DNA of 64,000 bases, from contig JBBBWG010031420.1 in assembly GCA_037176905.1 (NCBI GenBank), positions 56,637 to 120,636 of the forward strand, read 5' to 3'. Made by a program: the position numbers and the translations under genes. Shown piece after piece: positions 22,920 through 34,580 of the stretch. The notes below the pieces were generated by a model. That model was not told where the DNA came from. It made no database searches and was given only the letters and a program-made list of their open reading frames with translations. The number at the start of each line of letters is the position of its first letter. The stretch's first letter is position 1. Source of the DNA: Azolla pinnata (Eukaryota; Streptophyta; Polypodiopsida; Salviniales; Salviniaceae).

Positions 22920-23500
22920 CTAAACCCTTATCCTAACCCTAGCCCTAACCCTAACCCTAACCCTAACCCTAACCCTGATCCTGATCCTGACTCTAGCCCT
23001 ACCCCTAACCCTAGTCCTTAGCCTAAACTCCACCCTAATCTCATCTACAAACCCTAACCCTAATCCTAACCCTTATCCTGATCCTGACTCTAACCCTAAC
23101 CCTAGTCCTAACGCTAGTCCTTAGCCTAAACACCACCTAATCTCATCCCTACAACTCTAACCCTAACTCCAACCCTGATCCTGATCCCGACTCTAACCCT
23201 AACCCTAACCCTAACCCTAGTCCTTAGCCTAAACTCCACCCGAATCTCATCCCTACAACCCTAACCCTAACCCTAACCCTGATCCTGATCCTGACTCTAA
23301 CCCTAACCCTAACCCTAACCCTGATCCTGATCCTGACTCTAACCCTAACCCTAACCCTAACCCTAACCCTAACCCTAGTCCTTAGCCTAAACTCCATCCT
23401 AATCTCATCCCTACAAACCTAACCCTAACCCTAACCCTAGCCTTGAGGAGCATCTTGCCAAAGGTAAGCCCCCTGACCAGACAAACCCTAACCCTAGCCT
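22920..23500 (-). repeat. Telomere-like array, C-rich on plus strand (CCCTAA with CCTGATCC variants)
   Basis: Runs of CCCTAACCCTAACCCTAA alternate with CCTGATCCTGATCCTGACTC and with CCTTAGCCTAAAC.CCAC. The latter recurs near 23018, 23122, 23223 and 23381, showing a higher-order unit of roughly 100-160 bp. The orientation is opposite to the array at 20.1-21.5 kb. Single AAACCCTA motifs continue toward the next gene (23485, 23581, 23611). Confidence 0.95.
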
Positions 23501-23789
23501 TCTTCACCCACAGAAATTCATTCACCACGCAGTTTTGCTGACCTTCTAGACCCAGGAAAAGCCGCATTCTGCTGCCAGAGAAACCCTAAAGCTCCGTCTT
23601 GCTCCCCTAAAACCCTAGAAGCTCCCATTGCCTTTGCAAATCTCTCATTTTGCTCACCTCTAACTTGTATCAGGGTCATGGCCTGCTGATATGATTCGAA
23701 TGATGCAATGAGAGCTCTGCCGCCGGATCTGATCCGCCCAATTCTCGGCTGCTGAATCAACAAGCAATCCATAGATTCTCTTTCGTGAG

Positions 23790-26700
23790 ATGCATATAGC
23801 TATGGCGATTCTTCAGGGCAAGGGTACAACTCCAATCTTCATTCAGGATTCCTCCAACCGCCAATCTCTGTACTTTCCCAGGGTTTGTTCTGCATCACCA
23901 CCACCCAAGAAAGTCAAGTTTCTCGCCATGAAATCGCTTCAGAAAACAACTTCATCATCATCATCACCATCATCATTATCATCTTCATCATCATCATCAC
24001 CATCATCATTATCATCTTCATCATCATCATCACCATCATCATCACCATCATCATTATCATCTTCATCATCATCTTCTTCTTCTGGTCAGCACGAGAATTC
24101 CAAGCTTACGCCAGACCTTCCTTCCTCTTCTTCTTTCATGGTAAGAATCTTTTGGACCTAATCCATGTTCTTAGCAGGTTAGGATTATGCGTTAGACATT
24201 CTATCCTCGGGCTGATTGAGACATCTGTGGTTCTCTGTCTCGTTACCTACTTTGGGTTTCATTTGAAGCACAGTGAACTAAGTTTCTAAGGTTTTGTTCC
24301 CAAGCACAATGAGCTATGTAGCTGGGTATAGCACCTAATAAGTAGGGTTTACTTGTTTATTTGGTGAACATGATGAGCTTTGTAGTTTTCTCGAATTCTC
24401 TGATATGGTTAGGGTGGTTGCTAGTAGCTCTATCTTGAATATCTGGTGCTCAGGATTTTCTATTTTTTGGACACACACCGAAGAGCTTCAGCTGGGGCTT
24501 AGGTGAATCATCTGATAATTAGGGTTTTTTCTTGTTGTTTGGTGAACATGCTGAGCTCTGCAGCTTTTGGTATTGTTTGATCCGGTTGGGACTATTGTTA
24601 GACTCTCTGTCTTGAATTTGTCTGGTGACTAGGGTTTTATATTTCTGAATACACACAGAATAACTCCAACTTGGCAGGAGAAAGATCTGTTAGGGAGAAT
24701 GAAGAAACCGAACCTACTCAAGAACAAATAGGAGCGGGTTTTCGGATCGTTTACAGTGCAGGTTAGTGTAGAACAACAAATTCTTAGCATGGAAAAACAG
24801 CTATCAGCTTGGAAAATGGATGTAATTGTAGCACAAAGAAGTCATTAATATAGAAAGGATGTAATTCTAGGTAAACAGTAGACAGCGTAGAAACAATACC
24901 CTAAAAACGTTACCGTAGAAAAACATTGGTAGCTTGTTTTTAAATTAGTATAGAAAACATGTTAGCAGTATAGATAGATAAACCTGTTATCAGTATAGAA
25001 AACATACCATTAATATAGAAAAAACATTTCAGGAATTTAGAAAAACATAGATAAACCTGTTATCAGTATAGGAAAACATACCATTAATATAGAAAAAACA
25101 TTTCAGGAATATAGAAAAACATGTCCATTAGTACAGAAAAACATTTCACTAGCATAGTAAAGCAAGATATTAGAGTAAAAAAGAAAGTTAACGAAGTACA
25201 CCAATCAGTTAGAAACACAATAGAACAGCTTCTAATTCTTCTCATTTGCATGACTACTAATGCAATGGTTTGCTGATTGCATTAAAACTGAACTCATTCA
25301 GTATGATATCGGTACTATTGAAATCATCATCTTTTCATTGGATACACAGTAATTTCACTCAAAACTTATACTTTCGTCTGATTGTATGATGATCAACATC
25401 AATCATTGGGTACCGATATCACTACATATCATTGAGTACTTATACAATTGAGTATGGATATATTATACATACTGGTACTATCGTTTCTCAATGCATTACT
25501 ACGAATGCCAAATTTTCCTCATTGCAACTTTGCAGAAGCTTTGCATACGAAAGTAGAACACACGGTAGCCCTATCAAAATAAGAGGAAAACACTAAGTAC
25601 ACCAGATTTCATCCCTAGGTGATCATTGTTCTCATATCACTAATACCTTTCCAAATACATTTTTCTGATTGCATCCCAAATACCAGTGTTCTTGTTGCTG
25701 ACACCATTTTTTCTTATTTTTTCATTGCATCAAAATGGTGTACATTACCAATTCAATTACCTCATCTTTTCTATGATGTTTCTTTATAGGTGTATATGCT
25801 GTAATGGCCTTCACTGCTCAGGGAATTTGTCATTTTACTGGGCTTGACAATGCAGGCGGGTTCGATATGTGCCCTCATGCTGTTATGCAAGGATTAGGAT
25901 TTGCTGTGCCCCCGATGATGGTTCTGCTTTTAATACTTGATGTAAGCTGCACTCTGAGATATAACCACATTTGTGGATAAACGGGTATATGAAATTGAGG
26001 GATGAATAGAGATGGATAGATCGTTCAGCTGATGGATTAATCAATCTTTTGTTAGTTGATAGTGTTATGGACATAACCATGAGGGACCATAAGTTAGTTT
26101 TAGTCTAGTATTTCCTAACCTCATGGTAAGTAAGTGTTGTCCATGCCTACTGTCATATCCCATGGTACAGCCTTTGGTGGTATAGGACATTGATAGGGAT
26201 TCAGGTCCGTCTCTTATTGTGGTGAGGAAGTGGTCAGATGAACTAGCTTTCTCGTTCTATTTATTTTCCATTTCATCCATTTCCTTTATCACGCAACATT
26301 AGTGAGAGTTCCAACAAATGGTTGGATCAACCAGCCAATTACTAAATTTATCACTCTAGGAGTCAGTAGATGTATCAGTAGAGAAGTTGATATCGATCTA
26401 TCGGTGTGGATTGGATTGATATTTTGATGGATTGGATTCATCAATCAACGGATTGAGTTAGCAGTGGGTGGGTGCTCTATCTATTACGTAATCTCGTTTA
26501 GTACAAGATTAATTGAGTGATATCATGATTTCTTTAGTCATACTGGGTTAGTGGATGAAAGTAGTTTGCTTGATTTGTGGAGGGAATCATGCAGATAAAT
26601 ACATCATTAAATCAATGTATTGATCAAATTTATTGTCACTTGATGGGTTGACGGGATATCAGTCGACGAACAAAGATTGGTTGATTAATAAACTGACTAG

Positions 26701-28489
26701 TAGATGATCTATCACATGGTCTTATTTGGTATATGATTTTCATGTAAGGTGACTAGTTCATAGAATTGTTGAACAATTTTAGGATTAATATAGGATTAGT
26801 CATCTGAGGTGATTACTCATTTGTTGATGGTTGAATACTTACAGGATGAAGTGGTAAGAAAATCCCCTGCTGCTAGGGCCATCAGAGATGTGGAGGATGA
26901 AGAATTATTGAGCTTTTTTGTTGGCATGTCTCCCTGTCAGGTAGATACCGATACAGGAATTACTTTCCATGGAGATCGATTCTCTCTGATTATGTTCTAT
27001 TCGTTTTTTTTTGGTCCTACAGCTTGTGTTTATGTTGATGATGGATGCTGTAGCAGAAGAGTTCTTCTTTAGAATTGCAATCCAAGTAAGCGTTTTTCTC
27101 CTTTGTATGTTCTGGAAGGTCTTATCAAGCATTTGTATACATCAAGCTTAGAGGTTGCGTGATGGTTTCATAGGGGGGCTTGGCACATGCTTTTCTTGGT
27201 GATGGTACAATTAGTGGACCCTTCCCTGGTGTTGCGGCACTGGTAATCCTTGCATTTGTTTTCCATATAGGATATGAAATTCATTGTCCCTACGTAAGTG
27301 GTAAAATTATGGTGTGAATGGATTGGAACAACATCTATTCATGTAGGTTTCTATTGGAATTGCAGACAGGTGTTTTCCCCTTTATCGCTCCATTTGCTCA
27401 TGCTGTAGCAGCTGTCATCACTGCTGCCCTTACTGGATCTATCCTTTTCATCTCTTCATTCCCACAAGGTATATGCATTTTGTCCCTTCATTTTGATCAA
27501 TTCTCTACTAGTCTGTGGGTAGCAATAAATATATGTAATGACTGCAAATTCTGGGTCAGTTCACATATTTACCTGTATGTAGGCAACATAGTTACATTCT
27601 TAGTCACAGTCACAAAGGTCTATGTTCAATATTTGTAGTTGCAAGTAGAAAGACACACTATATTGGTTACAGTGTCTGCTCTGAAGAGGCATATTTCCTC
27701 ACAGCTGTGTTTTTTTTGAGGTATTCAATATGTCATGCTGTAGCAATGGATAAGCATTTTTGAAAGTGCTCTCTGGTTATATTTGTTGTGCAATATAATC
27801 ATCTGCTTCTCCAATATTTCTTTGTGCAGATCCAGCCTATGTTATCACAAGAGTTGAGAGGAATTGCTCTTCTACTCTTGAGTTGAAGAGAAGCTTTTCA
27901 GGTACCGACACTGAGCCATCCATTACCATTCCATTGATTCAGACAACATGAATTGGATGCATTCTGATAATGATTGATTTTAAGTAACATGAATTGAATT
28001 GATCTTCGTTGTGGGAATTTTGTGAATAGCTTGGTATGAGCGTAGGCAGATGAGGAGAATATACTCTCCACTCCTGGATTCACTGTTGGCGCTGTATCTT
28101 GGATTTGAATGGCTACAGGTAACTGTAATTGAATCTGGAATCAGGGAATTAATGTCAAAAGTTGAATGTGCATTCATCTTTCATTCACCACCATGCAGTT
28201 TTCCTGACATACAGAGAAGGCACTGTCCCTCTTCTCTCTTGTATTGTGATTTTCTCTAAATGCATTTATTATCAATCCTAACACGACTGTTATCAATCTA
28301 TTTGCCCACGTTAATCCGCAGACTGGAAACATTCTGGCACCGATAATCACTCATGTAATCTACTCTACGGTGATTGTTGGCAATGGCTTAAGAAGAATCC
28401 ATGAGCAAAGGGACAAGCTGAGGCTGCGGACAAAGAAATTCCGGCAAAAGGAGATGTCCTTGTCCAAATTCAGATCAAACATGGAGTAG
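23790..28489 (+). CDS. CPBP-family (CAAX protease-like) multipass membrane protein, likely plastid, about 10 exons
   Basis: Exons placed: 23790-24140, 24678-24761, 25790-25941, 26845-26940, 27023-27085, 27174-27242, 27366-27468, 27830-27901, 28030-28118 and 28322-28489. From exon 2 onward all phases agree. The N-terminus looks like a Ser-rich transit peptide interrupted by a TCA-repeat poly-Ser run. The body is hydrophobic with several membrane segments. It carries the CPBP glutamate motif EEFFFR (EExxxR, at 27056-27073), a following GLAHAFLG, and a late IITHVIYS that supply the usual His positions. CPBP proteins are intramembrane metallo-endopeptidases or catalytically silent relatives. Plant plastid members include the BCM1/BCM2 chlorophyll-balance proteins, to which this may belong, but I have not aligned them. 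The exon 1 to exon 2 joint does not match in phase (0 versus 1), so an additional small exon or another donor such as SSG|GTCAGC near 24086 is required. Confidence 0.8.
23955..24086 (+). repeat. TCA/TCT trinucleotide microsatellite inside exon 1 of the CPBP gene
   Basis: Blocks of (TCA)n separated by CCA and TTATCATCT encode SPSSLSSSS-type poly-serine. The internal block CCATCATCATTATCATCTTC repeats with a period of about 33 bp. Being trinucleotide, length changes preserve frame. Confidence 0.85.
24960..25140. repeat. About 69-bp duplication and AGTATAGAAAACAT-type repeats in CPBP intron 2
   Basis: ATAAACCTGTTATCAGTATA begins near 24988 and again near 25052, and both copies continue through ACATACCATTAATATAGAAA and ACATTTCAGGAAT. 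The wider interval 24840-25180 is full of TAGAAAAACAT motifs. It sits in the 1-kb intron between exons 2 and 3. Confidence 0.75.
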
Positions 28490-30036
28490 TAGTATAGTCT
28501 AGGAAGGGTGATGTATGGCCGAAAGAGGTGCGATGAAGTTACTGATGGAAATCATAAGGAGTCCTAGTGAGTCTAGGAGTCTTCTTTTCTTCAAAGAACT
28601 GAGCACCTAAGAGATGTTTTTGTTGTGGCTGATCTTCACCCACAATGAAAGATTTCAAGAATGCTTACATCCGTCGCGTGTATATTAGAGCTTGGGAAAT
28701 GTACATATACATCTGGCATTATAGTATGATTGATCGCGAATGCTGATCTTTAGAAAAGGTCAAAATTTGGCTTTATGAGAGACAAATCACGACTGCTTGG
28801 TTAATTTCATATCATCCTTACTTGAATTTGTTCAATTCAGAAACCATTTTGATTGCTGAAAAGATAGTAATTGTTTCACAATAGACGAGATTGATGGTGT
28901 CCTTAAGACTAACTGTTACAATGGGAAAGTCCGACTGTTGTCTTGGCTGTAGAAGAAGATTGTCATTTTAGAGTCACATATGCAAATGATAGTCTTTCAA
29001 ATGGTGTGCAGTAAAGCTTCATATACCTCCTACATGTGGTTAATTTTTCAATGGCATTTGCTTACTACCTTTGATTCCAGCCCTGGTATTTGAGAAACCA
29101 TGTTGTGTGAAAAATTCAGAACTGGGAACATGCACTAATGATTTATATCAACCTGTTTTATCAGCTTCCAAATAAGACCCAAAACTTGTTTTATGGGCAT
29201 AACTGAAACCCACACTAGATCTTCAATTTCCGCACTCTATCAATCCAATTAAGCATTTGCGTAAATCCAAATCTACATTCTAAAACATGAAAGCATTTCC
29301 TCTTGGAGAGGACTATAAATCATTACAGAAGATTTGGAATCTTGCATCCTTATGGAGTTGCATGGTCCCATTCCATCAGCTAAAACAAACCTCTTACAAG
29401 CATGCTGTGCATTCATGCATATGAACAATCTCTGTCCCCATGATTCCATAGCAATTTGAAGCTCCTTGACCATGGCAGTTAGAACTCTGCAGCGTCAAAT
29501 CTCAACTTCTCTCCACGTTTAGGGTGATTAGGAAACAGATAACCCCAGTCACAACAGCAAAAAGAAAAATTACAAGACAACATGGTCGAATCAAAAGAAC
29601 AAATAAACTGGAATTGCAGGAACTGTGTCAGAGTCTACATGATCAGTGAACAATCCAGGGAAACTGTTTATGGTGTGATTTCATATTTCCCTGAGCAGTC
29701 CGGCACCGATCACCATGCCATGATGCTTCGGTGAAGGAAGCTAACAAAGCAAAGCTTTGATGATAAGAGATTCCAAATGAAGCACGACACTCCGAACACC
29801 ATGTTAAGATACATTCACTTAGGAAAAGCTGACAAGGCAACCTCTGATAAAGACAGATACGAATGAAAGCAGCATGACACTCTTTAATGGCATCAATCTA
29901 TCATGTTGTGCTGCATTCATGAAGGAAGCTGACAAAGCAGCCTCTGATTGACAGAGATCCAAATCGAAGCATGACATTCTGAAACACCACAACCATCATC
30001 GTCCATGTTTGAAACATCTTCTTCACGAAAACCTCT
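28490..30036. other. Convergent intergenic region between CPBP gene and KAI2
   Basis: It holds the 3' ends of two convergent genes. At 29725-29985 there are three diverged copies of a roughly 100-bp unit containing GGAAGCTGACAAAGCA, CTCTGAT..AGAGAT and GAAGCATGACA(C/T)TC. No gene is seen. Confidence 0.6.
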
Positions 30037-32042
30037 TCACAATTGAATCGACAAGTGCCGTCTCAGTGCGGGGATAACCACATTAGGAGAACTGAGCTGA
30101 GGCAAATGCCCTTCGGTTTGGAGAATCTCCACAATGCTCTTACATCCGAGGCGTTGATGCAAGTAGTCCGAAACCACTACTGGCACTGCGAGATCCTTCG
30201 TGCTCTGTAAGATATGGCATGGCACAGTGACATATGGTAAAATACCCCTGAAATCGCTCTCGAATATGACTTTCGCGACTGTGTATGCTATGTCTGGTCT
30301 TACGTTGAAAAGGGTCCTACTGAACTCTTGCACCGCAAAGGAATCCATGTCATCACCCACCGCTAGCGGTGCAAAACCAGACACCCATGCCTTGAAGTTA
30401 GACTGCATTGCCTCGAAGAGTTGATCGAGATCCTCTTGTTCAAACCCTCCAAAATAATCCACATCATTTAAATACCTGTAGAAAGGAGAGGTAAAATATA
30501 GGTTTGAGATCAAGTTAACACTTTTTCAAAAGCCCATGACAGTTTTAAGAGAAAGTAGCATGTCTGCTCATCAAAATTCTGACAACAATCTGCAGCTTGA
30601 TAAGACATCGTTGACAGAAAGCATCCATGTCCCACCCATTCAGTCACATAATCTATCTTCTAAGTTATTCTCCACAAAGCTATTCTTGCACCATCCAAAA
30701 ACCAAGTTTTGCCAAACTTCCAGATAAAACATATATGAATACACTCTTTTTTAGATCTGACACAAAGTACAAACATTTTTTAGCTTAATCATCTGATAGC
30801 ATAAATGGATCATTAACATATAACAACATATGCTGGCTAAATTTCAGCGACATGATTAAATATATCAACCCTAAGTATAACCATCCCTACTGAAGTGTAT
30901 GAACAGACATACACTAACAAAAGCACTTACATTTACACCTGAGGTTCAATTCTATTGTGAGATGTATTGACAGTATTCATTCATTTCCACAATGTATTGA
31001 ACCTAATACATAAATAGCCACATAAGTATACGCTCCACCATCACATAGAACATTACATACCAAAACGTTCATTTATTTATAAGATGTATTCATCCAGACA
31101 CAAACACAGGTAACAATGAATTCTCACAAGGATGCAGGAAGTAATCAATCCTGACAAATAACTCGGACAAAATAAGTCCTTTCAAGGCTACGAAAGGTTA
31201 TCATCCAAACATACAATACAACCATGTATCTGTTTAGGCAGCAAAACAAGCACTTAAACGAGGAAGAAATGCTACCCTAACATACAACTATGTATATCCT
31301 AACAATAGTTGACAGCCAGTCTGAAACAAAAGAGGAAGAATTGATATCCTGGCATACTACTACATATTTCGCGATGATTCGAAAAACCAAGATATAAACG
31401 AAGAGAGTTTGCTATCCTCACGTACAACTACATACTTCACACAACCAGTCTAGAAATGACCTGGAAACGCCAGTCTAGGAACAGGAGGGAATCATTATCC
31501 TAATACACAACTATAACAGTTGCAAAAATCCAGTACACAAGCAAGGAAAAGTTTGCTACCCTAACATGAATCCACACGTCCTAAGCAGCCTCAAAACAGG
31601 AAAACGAATGATAAGAAAAAGAGACATAAATTTCTCGGAAACCCCACTTCTTTTTTCCATTTTCGTTTTTTCACCTGGGAGAAGCAGAGACAAGGATGAG
31701 CTTGGTGAACAGATCGGGGCGTTCGATGGAAGCCAAGCAGCCGACCATGCCCATGACGGAGTGACCGATGTACATGCACGAAGTGACCTGGAGCTGTTCG
31801 AGGATCGAGAGGAGGTCATAGGCATAGCCATGGAGGGTGGAGTATCGCTCGAAGCTGAAATAGTCAGGATTTGTCGATCCTGCGCCCATGTTGTCGAAGA
31901 GGATGAGGCGGTAGTCATCGACGAGGTGAGGTATGACCTGCTTCCAGAGCGATTGGTCAGTTCCGAACCCATGACCCAGCACCACAACCTCTTCTCCAGA
32001 GCCTATCACCCGCACATTGTGTGCATCCAGCAACGAAATCAT
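30037..32042 (-). CDS. KAI2: KAI2-type alpha/beta-hydrolase receptor, 2 exons
   Basis: Exon 1 is 32042-31675 and exon 2 is 30475-30037. The intron is 1199 bp and AG|G joins to restore Arg123. The product is 268 residues (Arabidopsis KAI2 is 270). The hydrolase fold keeps the catalytic triad at the Arabidopsis numbering: S95 in GHSV, D217 in STKDLAVPV, and H246 in [10 protein letters not shown]. The family signatures HGFGTDQS (24-31), DNMGAG (50-55), and SASPRY(L)[13 protein letters not shown] (119-139) are intact, as is the lid region that follows. KAI2 proteins are nucleo-cytoplasmic receptors for karrikins and an unknown butenolide ligand, acting with the F-box protein MAX2 on SMXL repressors. 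The S95-V96-M97-G98 sequence differs from the S-V-S-A I recall in Arabidopsis. The start ATG fits the conserved length; an AG before it leaves open a non-coding leader exon. Confidence 0.96.
31200..31565. repeat. Diverged ~60-bp repeats in the KAI2 intron
   Basis: CTACCCTAACATACAACTAT near 31271, ATCCTGGCATACTACTACAT near 31347, ATCCTCACGTACAACTACAT near 31412, ATCCTAATACACAACTATAA near 31497, and CTACCCTAACATGAATCC near 31556 form a periodic but degenerate series ending about 110 bp before the exon 1 donor. Confidence 0.65.
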
Positions 32043-32090
32043 TCTGCCAGATGCAAGTCAGAATGGATGGACTTTATATATATATCTAAG

Positions 32091-32470
32091 CTTGATTCCA
32101 AGACCTTGGGGATCAGAACATATATTTCTTCTCTGTATCCTCTCTGATTTCAGTACGTCTTCATGTAAGAAGCAGATATGGATGGATGTATGCAGGCCTG
32201 GTCCTGGAGCTTGAAATCTATGCTTGATCCAAGACCTTGGGGGTCCAGAAACATGTATTTCTTCTCTGTATCCTCTCTGATTTCAGTATGTCTTCATGTA
32301 AGCAGACATGAATGTATGCAGGCCTGGTCCTGGAGCTTGAAATCTATGCTTGATCCAAGACCTTGGGCGGTTCAGAAACATGTATTTCTTCTCTGTCTCC
32401 TCTCTGATTTCAGTATGTCTTCATGTAAGCAGGCATGGATGCATGCAGGTTTGGTCCTAGAGATTGAAAT
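32091..32470. repeat. Three tandem copies of a ~127-bp unit just upstream of KAI2
   Basis: Copies begin with CTTGAT(T)CCAAGACCTTGG at 32091, 32223 and 32349. Each continues through TATTTCTTCTCTGT.TCCTCT, GATTTCAGTA and CAGG..TGGTCCT. The array starts only about 50 bp 5' of the KAI2 ATG, so it is probably leader or core promoter sequence. Confidence 0.85.
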
Positions 32471-32479
32471 CAGAATACC

Positions 32480-32674
32480 TTTGTCTGTCTGTCTGGGCCG
32501 TTTCTTCTTTCTTTCTTTCTTTCGTTCTTTCTGTCTGTCTGTCTTTTCTGTGGGTTCTTGATGCTTTCTGGATTCAGCAAAAGCAATACCTTCCCTGCCC
32601 GCGGGCACAAACTCTCTGTTTCCAACACCTCTCTCTTTCTCTCAGACACAGTAGTAATCGCCTCTCTATAACCT

Positions 32675-32709
<35 letters not shown>

Positions 32710-32870
32710 GCAGCTACAAATACCAGAGGAGTGAAGTGAAGAAAAGGTAGGTTTCGAATGACTCCTGCACCTGTGCCCACTACACCATCAAATCTCACTC
32801 TGCCTCTCTCTCTGTCTCTCTGTCTCTGTCTCTGTCTCTGTGTCTGTCTTTCTTCCTTCTCTTTCTTTCC
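32480..32870. repeat. Pyrimidine-rich and CAG microsatellites
   Basis: (TCTG)n and (CTTT)n at 32480-32550, a CAG run at about 32689-32713 and (TCTCTG)n at 32800-32850. No coding support. Confidence 0.75.
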
Positions 32871-33159
32871 TCTTCCCTGCCTCTTTGCTTTATCTTCCTC
32901 CGGTTTTCTTCGTCGCCATGTCTCAGGATAAGATGAAATCCAGGACATCTATCTATCTACCCAATCCTGGAATCAACGGATTCGATGCCCACCATAAAAG
33001 CAGGAAATCACACGCACAGACAGAGGGGAAGAAGGAGACGAAATCGCCCACATGCCATCCATTTCTTCTTCTTCTCGAAGGTGAGAAGCCCATCACTTTC
33101 AGAAAAAGAACTGAACTCCCTGGAGCCCAACTGGAAGATGTGACAGGTTCAAGTTGCAG

Positions 33160-34090
33160 AGATGGTGGTGATGGTGATGGTGATGGTGGTGGTGATGGTG
33201 GTGGTGATGGTGATGGTCATGGTGATGATGATGGTGATGGTGATGGTGGTGGTGATGGTGATGGTGATGGTGATGGTGATGGTGATGGTCATGGTCATGG
33301 TGATGGTGATGGTGATGGTGATGGTCATGGTCATGGTCATGGTCATGGTGATGGTGATGGTGGTGGTGATGGTGATGGTGGTGGTGATGGTGATGGTCAT
33401 GGTCATGGTCATGGTCGTGGTGATGGTTTTGGTGGTGATGATGATGGTGATGATGGTGATGGTGATGATGGTGATGGTGATGGTGATGGTGATGGTCATG
33501 GTCATGGTGATGGTGATGGTGATGGTCATGGTCATGGTCATGGTGATGGTGATGGTCATGGTCATGGTCATGGTGATGGTGATGGTGATGGTGATGGTCA
33601 TGGTCATGGTCATGGTCGTGGTGATGGTCATGGTCATGGTCATGGTCGTGGTGATGGTGATGGTGATGGTGATGGTGATGGTGATGGTGATGGTGATGGT
33701 GATGGTGATGGTCATGGTGATGGTGATGGTGATGGTGATGGTGATGGTGATGGTGATGGTGATGGTGGTGGTGATGGTGATGGTGGTGGTGATGGTGATG
33801 GTGGTGGTGATGGTTTTGGTGGTGATGATGATGGTGATGGTGATGGTGATGAGGGTGATGGTGATGATGGTGATGATGATGGTGATGGTGATGGTGATGG
33901 TGATGGTGATGGTGATTGCGATGATGATGGTGATGGTGATGGTGATGGTGATGATGGTGCTGGTGATTGCGATGATGATGGTGATGGTGATGGTGATGAG
34001 GGTGATGGTGATGGTGATGATGGTGATGGTGATGGTGATGATGGTGATGATGATGGTGATGGTGATTGCGATGGTGGTGACGGCATGACA
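33160..34090. repeat. About 930-bp GATGGT hexanucleotide array with CATGGT and GGTGGT variants
   Basis: Almost uninterrupted GATGGT units with interspersed CATGGT, GGTGGT and GATGAT. Longer blocks recur: the sequence around GGTCGTGGTGATGGT appears near 33412, 33612 and 33642, and GGTTTTGGTGGTGATGATGA near 33424 and 33812. All six frames are open because of the repeat (poly Gly-Asp, Met-Val, His, Thr-Ile and so on). Confidence 0.95.
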
Positions 34091-34103
34091 AAACGACGGT
34101 GAC

Positions 34104-34128
34104 GATGACGGTAGCAACAACGAGGATG

Positions 34129-34184
<56 letters not shown>

Positions 34185-34532
34185 GATGATGATGACGATG
34201 GTGGTGGTGGTGGCGGCAATGACGACAATGACGGTGATGATGATGATGACGATGGTGCTGGCGGTGATGGCGATGACAATGGGCAATGATGATGGTGGCG
34301 GTGATGATGACAGTGGCGAGATAGGCGATGATGATGCATCAATGACGACGACGGTGGCGACGAGATGGTGATGGTGATGCGGCGATGACGATGTGACGGC
34401 GACGGTGAAACGATGACGCCGATGATCGTGGTGGTGAGTGATGTTCTGCTGCTACAGCTGTCGACGCGGATGCTGCTCTCGCTGTTGATGACGGTGATGA
34501 TGGTGATGATGCTGGTGATGGTGACGGTGGCA

Positions 34533-34571
<39 letters not shown>

Positions 34572-34580
34572 GCGGCGGCG
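34104..34580. repeat. GATGAT-rich continuation of the low-complexity belt
   Basis: (GATGAT)n at about 34120-34200 and 34495-34570, with more diverged GACGATGGTGGTGG sequence between. It appears to be a degraded extension of the GATGGT array. Confidence 0.85.

Noticed and set aside
32840-34102. 420-codon plus-strand frame (Gly-Asp rich) and the overlapping 488- and 395-codon minus-strand frames
   Set aside because: They exist because the GATGGT hexamer array is a multiple of three and lacks stops in every frame. The non-repeat leader shows no family features.
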